This document shows positions 25,945 to 34,260 of a stretch of 47,450 nucleotides of DNA, one piece after another. Both the position numbers and the translations under genes were made by a program. The notes beneath the pieces were generated by a model. The model was not told the origin of the DNA. It was given only the letters and a program-made list of their open reading frames with translations, and searched no databases. Origin of the DNA: Paludibacter sp. (GTDB taxonomy: Bacteria; Bacteroidota; Bacteroidia; Bacteroidales; Paludibacteraceae); assembly GCA_028691965.1 (NCBI GenBank), contig JAQUYE010000006.1:13384-60833 (forward strand). The letters are read 5' to 3'. Position 1 is the stretch's first letter. Each line of letters begins with the position of its first letter.

Positions 25945-27040
25945 GCATTACATTTAAAAGTGTCTTCATCTTATTCTCTGTTTCCATCCATTCCTTTTCA
26001 GGATCAGAGTGAGCAGTAATACCGGCTCCGCTGTACAAAACAAGTTGGTCGGCGAAAAGTTGCATACACCGGAGATTTACATAGAGATGGGTTTCGCCTT
26101 TCAGCTGTACCGGACCTACCAGTCCGCTGAAATAGCTCCTGTTGTACTGTTCGGTCTTTTTTATAAACTCCAGCGACTCGTCACGTGGTAAACCTGCCAC
26201 TGCCGGAGTAGGATGTAGCCGGGCAATGAATCGTCCGCGTGAAACCCTCAGGTTATCGGATTCAAACTGAAAACCGGTTGCCAGGTGCACCAGGTTTCCG
26301 GCTCTGAAGTTGCGGGGACCGTCAATTTCCATGGCTTCGACACCCATCTTATCAAGTAATTGAACAATAAACCGGGAAACAAAAGCCTGCTCGGCTATTT
26401 CTTTGGCTTTCCAGCAGTACTCTTCTAAATCAGGTTGAAAGTACAGTTGAGTCCCGGCCAGCGATAAAGTCGATATCCGACCCTGTTGCTCACGCATCAG
26501 TACTTCGGGGGTTGCACCCAGCCAACTTCCCACACCGGGTAGTTGCCAGTAATAGACAAATGCATGCTCGTATTCGGCACACAATTCGGCAAAGAAGCGT
26601 TCGGGGCGAAATTCGTGAGGACGATCCACGGCCTTGTTGCGGGAAATGATAACCTTATTAAACTCTTCAGCACGGATTGCTTCAACAGCCAACTGTACCT
26701 GTTTCACGTACTCTTCGTGCGTAGTATCCGTGGACTTTCCGGGAGATAGCAATGCAGTGGGGTTATGGCGATGAAGCACATCTCCTAACTTTGCCGGGGC
26801 TTCTTCAGGGGCACAAACCAAATCCGGTTGCAGCAGATACGCTTTTTCACCTCCGTTAACCGGAAAAGGAGCAATCAGAAATCCGGGCAACTCAGGCAAA
26901 TCGTCGAGTTTATCCACCGGAAGTGGAAGGGAACTGTATTGCACCATCAGGTGCACCGATGATTCACCCGGAAGGCGATACATGGCAAAGGGAACTGCAC
27001 GCTCCCTCAGCAAATCGAACAATTCATCCATATCCTTCAT
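25925..27040 (-). CDS. menF: Isochorismate synthase MenF
   Basis: 371 residues. Chorismate-binding family; the C-terminal catalytic half carries FNKVIISRNKAV, VGSWLGATPEVLM, HLATGFQF, LHPTPAVAGLPRDE and YSGLVGPVQL-type segments, ending in YSGAGITAHSDPEKEW, all standard for MenF/EntC isochorismate synthases. It diverts chorismate to isochorismate. The ATG directly abuts the menI stop codon and the 3' end overlaps menD. It is slightly shorter than E. coli MenF (about 430), lacking part of the N-terminal domain. Confidence 0.94.
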   Translation of the reverse strand: MKDMDELFDLLRERAVPFAMYRLPGESSVHLMVQYSSLPLPVDKLDDLPELPGFLIAPFPVNGGEKAYLLQPDLVCAPEEAPAKLGDVLHRHNPTALLSPGKSTDTTHEEYVKQVQLAVEAIRAEEFNKVIISRNKAVDRPHEFRPERFFAELCAEYEHAFVYYWQLPGVGSWLGATPEVLMREQQGRISTLSLAGTQLYFQPDLEEYCWKAKEIAEQAFVSRFIVQLLDKMGVEAMEIDGPRNFRAGNLVHLATGFQFESDNLRVSRGRFIARLHPTPAVAGLPRDESLEFIKKTEQYNRSYFSGLVGPVQLKGETHLYVNLRCMQLFADQLVLYSGAGITAHSDPEKEWMETENKMKTLLNVMHVQTGH

Positions 27041-27451
27041 TCAGGGAGGAGGTATAATAGTGTTGGTAATACGACAGATGGTTATTGTCTTACCGCTTTC
27101 GTTGCTAACAATTACTTCCCACACATGATGCAATCGTCCACCGTGCAGAAGTCGGCCGACAGCTGTAACCATAGTTCCGGGTTTGGCAGCTCCTACATGA
27201 CTCGCACTAACTTCAGAACCAACAACGAGGGTACGTTCGTTTTCCACCATTGCCCACGAGGCTGCACTGGCAACCGATTCAGCAAGGGCTATCGCCGCAC
27301 CGCCATGAAGTCGCCCGAAGGGTTGTACATTTCGTTCATCCACCGGCATTTCAGCTTTCACCATGCCCGGCTCTGCTTCGGTAAAACGAATGGAGAGATG
27401 TCCCATCAGACTTGAAGGGCATAATGCGTTTAATTGTTCTAAGGTCTTCAT
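27041..27451 (-). CDS. menI: DHNA-CoA thioesterase, hotdog fold (MenI/YdiI-like)
   Basis: 136 residues, cytoplasmic. PaaI/YdiI-type hotdog thioesterase: the catalytic stretch FGRLHGGAAIALAESVASAAS holds the HGG turn and the Glu expected to act as base, and SEVSASHVGAAKPGTMVTAVG is the second conserved element. Located directly upstream of menF with no gap and otherwise surrounded by men genes, it most likely hydrolyses DHNA-CoA to DHNA, the step between MenB and MenA. It starts 2 bases after the GH43 stop codon. Confidence 0.87.
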   Translation of the reverse strand: MKTLEQLNALCPSSLMGHLSIRFTEAEPGMVKAEMPVDERNVQPFGRLHGGAAIALAESVASAASWAMVENERTLVVGSEVSASHVGAAKPGTMVTAVGRLLHGGRLHHVWEVIVSNESGKTITICRITNTIIPPP

Positions 27452-27453
27452 CT

Positions 27454-28467
27454 TTATTCTTTATCGTCGCGATCCTGACCAAAATCGGGCATTCCGTCGG
27501 ACGTCCAACGCAACACACGGGCACGGGTGTGACGGTTCGGGTCGTAAAGCGGTTCACCTTTTATATCCTTGTAGTCGCGGGCATGATAAATCATAATATC
27601 CGACTTTCCGTCTTTTGACCTGGTAAAGCTATTATGTCCCGGCCCGAAGCGCTTCAGGCTCTCGTTCGAATAGAAAACCGGTTCGGGCAGTTTATTCCAG
27701 GAAGCCGGATCGACTAAGTCGGCATTTTCGTCGGCCCAAAGGAGTCCGATGCAATAGTTAGCATCGGTGGCGCTGGCAGAGAAGGCTACAAATACTTTTC
27801 CGTTACGAATTAGTACTGCAGGTCCTTCGTTTACACGATGACCCCTGATTTCCCATGGGAATTCAGGTTGAGTGATGACTACCTGTTTAGCATCCAGGGT
27901 GGTAGGATTAATCATCTTTGCAATGAACAAACCGGTATTGATTACAGTATTCGATGCGCGATCGGTCCATATCATGTAACGCTGTCCGCGATGCTCAAAG
28001 GTAGTAGCATCAAGGGCGAAGCGATCTACATTACTTTTCACCTGACCTTCTTCCTTCCACTGGCCTTTGGTAGGATCTTTTGAGGGATTTGACAATACAT
28101 ACATACGGATCTTCCATTTATCCTCAGCCGATCCGGCTGCGAAATAAATATACCATTTACCATCGATACGGTGTAACTCAGGGGCCCAAATATGATTTCC
28201 CATGGGGCCCTTTGAGTGTTTACGCCATACAACTACCGGTTTTGTATCCTTTATTCCGTTAATGGTTTTGGACTTACGTATCTCGATCCGGTCGTACTCC
28301 GGAACAGTTGCAATAAAATAATAATTCCCGTTGGCATGGGTTACAAACGGATCGGCACGCTGTTCAGCAAGCGGATTGTCAAAAGGAGTATTGCTGTTCT
28401 TTTTTGCTTCTCCGGCAACAGCAGTCAAGGTGAACAGTACCAGGAGAACATAACGGATTAATTTCAT
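27454..28467 (-). CDS. Secreted glycoside hydrolase family 43 (arabinan/arabinofuranosidase-type)
   Basis: 337 residues with signal peptide MKLIRYVLLVLFTLTAVAGEA. Five-bladed GH43 propeller: the catalytic base is probably Asp39 (RADPFV), the pKa modulator Asp153 (RFALDATTF) and the acid Glu214 (RVNEGPAVL); WAPELHRIDGKWYIYFAA is a standard GH43 block. Likely action: inverting removal of alpha-L-arabinofuranose or beta-xylose units in the periplasm. Oddly, it stands at the head of the menaquinone gene block, its stop only 2 bases before menI, so the vitamin K genes seem to share its transcript. A possible -7 element is at 28530-28537. Confidence 0.88.
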   Translation of the reverse strand: MKLIRYVLLVLFTLTAVAGEAKKNSNTPFDNPLAEQRADPFVTHANGNYYFIATVPEYDRIEIRKSKTINGIKDTKPVVVWRKHSKGPMGNHIWAPELHRIDGKWYIYFAAGSAEDKWKIRMYVLSNPSKDPTKGQWKEEGQVKSNVDRFALDATTFEHRGQRYMIWTDRASNTVINTGLFIAKMINPTTLDAKQVVITQPEFPWEIRGHRVNEGPAVLIRNGKVFVAFSASATDANYCIGLLWADENADLVDPASWNKLPEPVFYSNESLKRFGPGHNSFTRSKDGKSDIMIYHARDYKDIKGEPLYDPNRHTRARVLRWTSDGMPDFGQDRDDKE

Positions 28468-28529
28468 ATTCAGTTCTTTTAAATAGTTACTACAAATCGT
28501 ACGGGTATGCTTCGATCTATTCAGCGCTA

Positions 28530-28537
28530 CAAAAATA
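28530..28537 (-). promoter_or_regulatory. Possible -7 element for the GH43-men operon
   Basis: On the minus strand the bases read TATTTTTG, matching TAnnTTTG, 62 bases before the GH43 ATG. The site lies in an A/T run, so a chance match is possible. Confidence 0.35.
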
Positions 28538-28548
28538 ATAAAAATAAA

Positions 28549-29070
28549 CTAGTCCGGGGCTCCATCCTTCAGGACTTTCTCGTAAGCTAACCGTGCTGAT
28601 CCTCTGAAATAGACTTCACCGCAATAAACAAATCCCAACTTGAGAAATGTTCGTAACATGGCCGGATTATCATAATTGGTATCTGCTCTCAGACTATAAA
28701 TACCCTTACTACGGGCAAAATCGGCTGCAAAATTAAGAATCTCTCCTGCCAATCCTTGTCCCAGGTACCCGTCACTAATGGCTATACGATGTATAACAAC
28801 AAAATCGCCATTGGTATTCCACCGGCCTCTGATACGGGCATACTCGGGCTCATCGTTTATTATTACTGCACTATAACCAATAATTGCATCATTAGTTGTC
28901 AGCACAAAACCGACTCCCCTGTCAATATCACCTTGTACTACATCCCGATTGGGATAACCATCCTGCCACTGATTGCTTCCGTCGGATTTTCGCCGGCGGA
29001 TGGCTTGTTGAAGGATTTCCCAGATAACAGGAATCTCTTCGGGTACTGCTTTTCTGAATTGTAACTTCAT
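28549..29070 (-). CDS. GNAT-family N-acetyltransferase
   Basis: 173 residues, cytoplasmic. GNAT fold: FRKAVPEEIPVIWEILQQAI at the start, the central strand FVVIHRIAISDGYLGQGLAGEIL with the acetyl-CoA-binding Q-x-x-G-x-A loop, and LRADTNYDNPAMLRTFLKLGFVYCGEVYFRG. This matches the small group of GNATs annotated for amino acid or peptide acetylation; the substrate is unknown. It has its own promoter element, and an 81-base gap separates it from GH43 on the same strand. Confidence 0.88.
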   Translation of the reverse strand: MKLQFRKAVPEEIPVIWEILQQAIRRRKSDGSNQWQDGYPNRDVVQGDIDRGVGFVLTTNDAIIGYSAVIINDEPEYARIRGRWNTNGDFVVIHRIAISDGYLGQGLAGEILNFAADFARSKGIYSLRADTNYDNPAMLRTFLKLGFVYCGEVYFRGSARLAYEKVLKDGAPD

Positions 29071-29089
29071 AAGGTAAACTTAAATGTAT

Positions 29090-29097
29090 CAAAGATA
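29090..29097 (-). promoter_or_regulatory. -7 promoter element for the GNAT gene
   Basis: The minus strand reads TATCTTTG, a match to TAnnTTTG, 19 bases before the ATG at 29070. Confidence 0.6.
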
Positions 29098-29215
29098 CAA
29101 ATTTACTACTCTTTATGCATAAAGGGAGATTAAAAAAGCAGCAAGAGGGTGGAAAAAACCGGGGAGAATGAAACAAAAGCCGGACTTATTCGTCATACTG
29201 GTAAAAACTGATAAT

Positions 29216-30637
29216 ATGTTTCCACGAATATTGCTTTTTCTCTTTTTGACGACCGCAGCTGTAATGCAGGCAGAAGTGAAGTTACCGGCATTGTTTACCG
29301 ATGGTATGGTAGTGCAGCAGAATACAATAATCACCCTGCGCGGCAGTGCAACAGCCAACAAAAAGGTTAGTGTGACAGCCAGCTGGAACAAACGTTCTGT
29401 TGTGACCCGTGCAGCTGATGACGGCAGCTGGGAAGCTCAACTGTCGACTCCAAAAGCAGATGGCATTGCTCACAGCATAACCATCAGCGATGGTGAAAAG
29501 CTTACCTTATCCAATTTACTGTTGGGTGAAGTGTGGCTATGCTCCGGACAAAGTAATATGGAGATGCCTATGAAAGGGTTTAAAAATCAACCCGTGGAAG
29601 GTTCGAATATGGACATCCTTAAAAGTGCCAATCCTAATATCCGTCTATTTACAGTTAAACGTAACTCGACCATAGAACCACAAACAACGGTAAGTGGTCA
29701 GTGGCAGGAAGCCCGGCCGGAAACGGTAAGGGAATTCAGTGCCACAGCCTGGTATTTCGGACAATTACTGGAGGAGAGTATGCAGGTACCGGTGGGCCTT
29801 ATTGTAAGCTCATGGGGAGGTTCGAGCGTAGAAGCCTGGATGAGTGAAGAAATGTTGCGCAGCTTTCCACAGGTAAACATACCCCGAAAAGAATCGGACA
29901 TAAAAGAAAAGAACCGCACTCCCACTACCTTGTATCAGGCCATGATACATCCCCTGGTGGGCTTCCCCATAAAAGGGATTATCTGGTACCAGGGTGAATC
30001 GAATTACGATCGTGCTCATACTTACACGTCCATGTTCAGCACCATGGTAAAAGGCTGGAGAGAGCAATGGGCTCAACAGGATACCATACCCTTCTACTAC
30101 TGTCAGATTGCCCCCTATGAGTATAGTATAATTACTGCAAAGGGAAAGGATGTGATTAATTCAGCCTACCTTCGTGAAGCTCAGTTAAACGCTTTGAAGC
30201 AGGTACCTGCATCGGGGATGGCAGTATTACTGGATGCCGGACTTAAAGAAGGAATTCATCCTCCCAAAAAGCGTATTGCCGGCGAACGACTGGCATTACT
30301 GGCCTTAGGGAAAACATACGGAATGAAAGGTTTTGCTTGCGAGAGTCCCGAATATGATTCGATGGAAGCAAAGAACGACACCCTGATTCTCAGTTTCAAA
30401 AAAGCAGACATGTGGCTTACAGCTCCGGCAGGTGAATCGAAGTTATTTACAGTGGCAGGCGAAGATCGCATCTTCCATCCCGCCAAAGCCTGGATTGTCC
30501 GCAGCAAGGTATATGTGCACTGTCCGTCGGTAGCCAAACCGGTAGCTGTACGGTATGCATTTGATAATTACGCAGAGGGTGATTTAACCGGCACCGAAGG
30601 TTTACCGGTTTCGTCGTTCCGCACTGATAACTGGTAA
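29216..30637 (+). CDS. Secreted SGNH carbohydrate acetylesterase (sialate O-acetylesterase / SASA family)
   Basis: 473 residues from the ATG at 29216 (MFPRILLFLFLTTAAVMQA signal peptide); the in-frame start at 29168 would hide it. SGNH blocks are complete: nucleophile Ser113 in CSGQSNMEMPM, block II SSWGGSSVEAW, block III WYQGESNYDRA, and the Asp/His block DAGLKEGIHPPKKRIAGERL. The family removes O-acetyl groups from sialic acid or from plant polysaccharides; next to GH95-like and pectin-type enzymes a pectin or xylan acetylesterase is more likely than sialic acid. The DUF5703 gene starts 3 bases after its stop, so they form an operon. Confidence 0.9.
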   Translation: MFPRILLFLFLTTAAVMQAEVKLPALFTDGMVVQQNTIITLRGSATANKKVSVTASWNKRSVVTRAADDGSWEAQLSTPKADGIAHSITISDGEKLTLSNLLLGEVWLCSGQSNMEMPMKGFKNQPVEGSNMDILKSANPNIRLFTVKRNSTIEPQTTVSGQWQEARPETVREFSATAWYFGQLLEESMQVPVGLIVSSWGGSSVEAWMSEEMLRSFPQVNIPRKESDIKEKNRTPTTLYQAMIHPLVGFPIKGIIWYQGESNYDRAHTYTSMFSTMVKGWREQWAQQDTIPFYYCQIAPYEYSIITAKGKDVINSAYLREAQLNALKQVPASGMAVLLDAGLKEGIHPPKKRIAGERLALLALGKTYGMKGFACESPEYDSMEAKNDTLILSFKKADMWLTAPAGESKLFTVAGEDRIFHPAKAWIVRSKVYVHCPSVAKPVAVRYAFDNYAEGDLTGTEGLPVSSFRTDNW

Positions 30638-30640
30638 ACA

Positions 30641-32911
30641 ATGAAATCAACTTCCGCAGGTCTTTTACTTATAATTGGTATTCTGTTGGGCATTGGCTCC
30701 AATGGTACGCTTACTGCCACACTGATGCCCGATGATTATGTATGGAATTCACCATCCCGCAATTCATCCGAATCGATGCCGCTGGGAGGAGGTGATACCG
30801 GACTGAATGTATGGGTAGAGAATGGTGCAGTGTACTTCTACATGTCGCGAAGCGGAGCATGGGATGAAAATAACACCCTCCTGAAACTGGGAAGAGTAAA
30901 AGTAGAACTGCAACCCAATCCATTTAAGGACACTTCGGATTTTGAACAACGTTTACGCCTGCGCGACGGATCGATGGAGATAAAAGCGAGCGATGTGAGC
31001 CTGCGATTATGGGTGGATGTGTTTAAACCTGTAATTCATGTACAGATGCAGTCGAAAAGTCGCCATCAACTGCTGGTATCCTACGAAAGCTGGCGATATG
31101 CCGACAGGCAATTACAAAAAGGAGAAAGTCAACAGAATTCGTACAAATGGGCTGCTCCTGCCGGACTGGAAATGCGGCGTGACTCGATGGAGGTACTGGA
31201 CGATAAACTGTTCTTTTACCACCACAATCCGAAGGAAACCATTTTCGACATCACTGCTCGCCAGCAGGGAATGGAACAACAAATAACCACACTCTATAAT
31301 CCTCTTGCACATCTTATTAGCGGAGGTATGCTTAGCGGCGGCGATCTGGAATTTAAGAATGTAAGCGACGGAATATATGCCCGTCAATCTTTCCGCAGCT
31401 GGAACTTCAGCACTAAACGCGCAGTTCGCAGCAGCACATTTACCATTGCTTTACACCAGCAACAAAGCAGTGAGCCATCTGTATGGAAAGATGCTCTTCT
31501 TACTAGCTGTAAAAGGATCAGTAATAAGGACCAAAAGGCTACGGCCGACTGGTGGAAAAGTTTTTGGGGACGTAGTTTTGTGCACGCAACCGGAGATGCA
31601 GCTACCATCACCCGTAATTACACCCTTTTCCGCTATATGTTGGGATGTAATGCTTTTGGCACTGCTCCTACCCGCTTTAACGGCGGACTCTTTACCTTTG
31701 ATCCGGAATATGTGGATGCCAAACAGGCGTTTACACCCGATTACCGTAAATGGGGTGGCGGAACCTTTACTGCACAAAATCAGCGACTTGTATACTGGCC
31801 CATGTTGAAAAGCGGGGACGCCGACCTGATGAAACCTCAGTTTGAATTCTACCGTCGACTTCTGCCAACAGCAGAGGCACGGAGCAGAACGTACTGGAAT
31901 CATGGGGGTGCATGCTTTACCGAACAAACCGAGAACTTTGGAATGCCGAATCCCTCGGAGTACGGCTGGAAGCGACCGGAGAGCTTTGACAAAGGTATCG
32001 AGTACAATGCCTGGCTGGAGTACCAGTGGGAAACCGTACTGGAGTTCTGCCAGATGATACTGGAAACCAACCGTTATACCGGTGCTGATATCAGCAGCTA
32101 TCTTCCTTTAATTGAAAGTTCCGTTTTTTTCTTTACAGAACATTATGCCTACCTGGCTTCGGAACGTGGCCGTCGTAAACTGGATGGCAACAACCAGCTG
32201 GTGATTTATCCGGGTTCGGCCTGTGAAACCTATAAGATGGCCCATAACCCTGTTAATACCATCGCAGGACTAACACGGGTGTTATTGACTCTGAAGGAAG
32301 TGAAAACGAACCACCCGGAATATACTTCAGGGTCTTTGTTTAGTCTGCACCAAACCGACTCTCTGTTAAGACTGATTCCACCAATGCCTGTACGGGAACT
32401 GAACGGGCATGCAATGATAGCTCCTGCCCTCTCATGGGAACGAATTAATAATACCGAGGTTCCACAACTGTACCCGGTATTTCCATGGCGTTTTTTTAAT
32501 AGCAGGAATGATACGCTGCACCATGCCCGCAATACCTGGTACCACGACCCGGATGTTCAGAAATTCCGCAGCCATGTTGGCTGGAAACAGGATAACATAT
32601 TTGCTGCCTGTCTGGGACTCACTGCTGAAGCCTGGGAATTAAATACCTTAAAACTGGGTGACGGTCCGCACCGATTCCCTGCATTCTGGGGTCCCGGCTT
32701 CGACTGGACGCCCGACCACAACCATGGCGGAAGTGGGATGATTGGACTTCAGGAAATGCTGTTACAGGAAACTGAGTCGGGAGAACTTCTCCTCTTCCCG
32801 GCCTGGCCCATGGATAAGGATGTACACTTCCGACTCCACGCCTCCGGTGGCCGGGTGGTGGAAGCACGCCTGGAAAACGGGAAAGTAGTACTGCAACAAC
32901 AGGGGAAATAA
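30641..32911 (+). CDS. Secreted DUF5703 / GH95-like glycosidase candidate
   Basis: 756 residues, signal peptide MKSTSAGLLLIIGILLGIGSNGTLTA. The mature N-terminus VWNSPSRNSSESMPLGGGDTGLNVWVENG and YMSRSGAWDENNTLLKLGRVKVEL is the DUF5703 beta-sandwich, closely resembling the N-terminal domain of GH95 alpha-fucosidases. The rest (about 290-700) is an alpha/alpha toroid with conserved stretches such as YWNHGGACFTEQTENFGMP, NNQLVIYPGSACETYK and FGPGFDWTPDHNHGGSG-like HNHGGSGMIGL. No activity has been established for DUF5703 to my knowledge; exo-alpha-L-fucosidase or galactosidase action is inferred from the fold. It is coupled to the acetylesterase. Its stop codon abuts that of the convergent serine hydrolase with no base between. 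Confidence 0.82.
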   Translation: MKSTSAGLLLIIGILLGIGSNGTLTATLMPDDYVWNSPSRNSSESMPLGGGDTGLNVWVENGAVYFYMSRSGAWDENNTLLKLGRVKVELQPNPFKDTSDFEQRLRLRDGSMEIKASDVSLRLWVDVFKPVIHVQMQSKSRHQLLVSYESWRYADRQLQKGESQQNSYKWAAPAGLEMRRDSMEVLDDKLFFYHHNPKETIFDITARQQGMEQQITTLYNPLAHLISGGMLSGGDLEFKNVSDGIYARQSFRSWNFSTKRAVRSSTFTIALHQQQSSEPSVWKDALLTSCKRISNKDQKATADWWKSFWGRSFVHATGDAATITRNYTLFRYMLGCNAFGTAPTRFNGGLFTFDPEYVDAKQAFTPDYRKWGGGTFTAQNQRLVYWPMLKSGDADLMKPQFEFYRRLLPTAEARSRTYWNHGGACFTEQTENFGMPNPSEYGWKRPESFDKGIEYNAWLEYQWETVLEFCQMILETNRYTGADISSYLPLIESSVFFFTEHYAYLASERGRRKLDGNNQLVIYPGSACETYKMAHNPVNTIAGLTRVLLTLKEVKTNHPEYTSGSLFSLHQTDSLLRLIPPMPVRELNGHAMIAPALSWERINNTEVPQLYPVFPWRFFNSRNDTLHHARNTWYHDPDVQKFRSHVGWKQDNIFAACLGLTAEAWELNTLKLGDGPHRFPAFWGPGFDWTPDHNHGGSGMIGLQEMLLQETESGELLLFPAWPMDKDVHFRLHASGGRVVEARLENGKVVLQQQGK

Positions 32912-34189
32912 TTACCTGAGAGCCTGATATACCAGGTTTTGAAAGAGTACTTTCAGATCTTTATCCGGCAGCGAAGGTTGCATATTGATGTAAAAGAGAA
33001 CAATCAGTTCTTCCTTCGGGTCGATGAGGTAATCCGTACCAAACCAGCCTCCCCACCGCAGTGAGCCTTCAGAGGCTATTGAACGATAGGAGTATTCAGG
33101 TCGGAAATCATCGAAGGCAAGACCGAAACCAATCTCTCCCCGTTTGTCGCCGACGGCATTTTTTCGCATCATCTCCACTGTCTTGCGACTCAGTAATCGT
33201 TGTCCGTTGAATTCTCCTTCGTTAAGGATCATCTGGCACAGACGTGCATAATCCTCTATACTTCCATTCAATCCGGCTCCTGTACTGAAAAAGGTTTTAG
33301 CTCCGCTGTAAGCAGCATGCTGGTAAATGCCGTTTTCACGCATATTCAGTTTGTAGGCTTGCGGACCGGCATATTCGTACAGCTTCACTAGCCTGGGCTC
33401 CAGTTCCTTTGGCAAGTAAAAACAAGAGGTGCGAATTCCCAGCGGTTCAAAAATTCGTTTACGGAAAAATTCATCGACAGGCATTCCTGAAACCTGTTCG
33501 ATAAGATAACCCAGCACATCAGTATTCATCCCGTAGGTGAATCGTTCGCCCGGATCGTGCTCAAGCGGACAGGCAGCCAGGATACGGATTACTTCACCGA
33601 GGGTACGTTTTTCAAGGCTAAACATGGGCGATAGAGGTATCCCACGCTTATCGTATACTTTGCGTGAAAGAGCATTCCCGTACGAGATACCTGCTGTATG
33701 CGTAAGTAAATGCCGGATCGTAACATCCCGTTTAGCCGGCCTGGTAACTGCGGAAGAATCGGCATTCACCGACACAAGCACCTGTGGGTTTTCAAACTCG
33801 GGTATGTATAGTTTCACAGGATCATCCAACAACAGTTTACCTTCTTCCATAAGCATCAGCACGGCAACGGCAGTAAAGGCCTTGGTCTGCGAGGCATTTC
33901 TGAATAAATCATCCTTGTGACAAGGAATTCCCGCTTCACGATCGCGCCATCCGAATGCTTTGTGGTGAACTACTACCCCCTTGTGAGCAACAAAGGTGAC
34001 TGCATGAGGAATCTCGCCCCTGTCGACCATCTGCTGAAATACTGAATCGATCCGTGCTAAGCGATGGGCATCGAAAGTAGATGGTACCTTGTTGGGATAA
34101 ACAAACTGTTGGGGATGTTCCGGTGCTCCGGCAACTAACGAGAGTAATGGTGATACAATAAGAACTAGTAAAAGCAATTTTCTAATCAT
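32912..34189 (-). CDS. Secreted serine hydrolase (class C beta-lactamase-like / EstB family)
   Basis: 425 residues from the ATG at 34189 (MIRKLLLLVLIVSPLLSLVAG, signal peptide); in-frame codons up to 34240 precede it, but a promoter element at 34213-34220 lies inside that extension. SxxK motif FRNASQTKAF gives nucleophile Ser100 and Lys103; a Tyr-containing motif (FTYGMNTDVLGYLIEQ) serves as the second site. Conserved HTAGISYG segment follows. The group includes esterases, D-Ala carboxypeptidases and unassigned periplasmic hydrolases; the substrate is unknown. Its context among glycan enzymes might mean an ester-cleaving role. Confidence 0.85.
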   Translation of the reverse strand: MIRKLLLLVLIVSPLLSLVAGAPEHPQQFVYPNKVPSTFDAHRLARIDSVFQQMVDRGEIPHAVTFVAHKGVVVHHKAFGWRDREAGIPCHKDDLFRNASQTKAFTAVAVLMLMEEGKLLLDDPVKLYIPEFENPQVLVSVNADSSAVTRPAKRDVTIRHLLTHTAGISYGNALSRKVYDKRGIPLSPMFSLEKRTLGEVIRILAACPLEHDPGERFTYGMNTDVLGYLIEQVSGMPVDEFFRKRIFEPLGIRTSCFYLPKELEPRLVKLYEYAGPQAYKLNMRENGIYQHAAYSGAKTFFSTGAGLNGSIEDYARLCQMILNEGEFNGQRLLSRKTVEMMRKNAVGDKRGEIGFGLAFDDFRPEYSYRSIASEGSLRWGGWFGTDYLIDPKEELIVLFYINMQPSLPDKDLKVLFQNLVYQALR

Positions 34190-34212
34190 GGTAGTAGTCA
34201 TTAAGTGAACTG

Positions 34213-34220
34213 CAAACTTA
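34213..34220 (-). promoter_or_regulatory. -7 promoter element for the serine hydrolase
   Basis: The minus strand reads TAAGTTTG (TAnnTTTG), 23 bases before the ATG at 34189. It supports that start. Confidence 0.55.
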
Positions 34221-34260
34221 GGTAAAAATGCCGGAAACAATTTGTATTTTATATAAAATA

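Noticed and set aside
29168-29215. Longer start of the acetylesterase
   Set aside because: Would place charged residues before a good signal peptide beginning at 29216.
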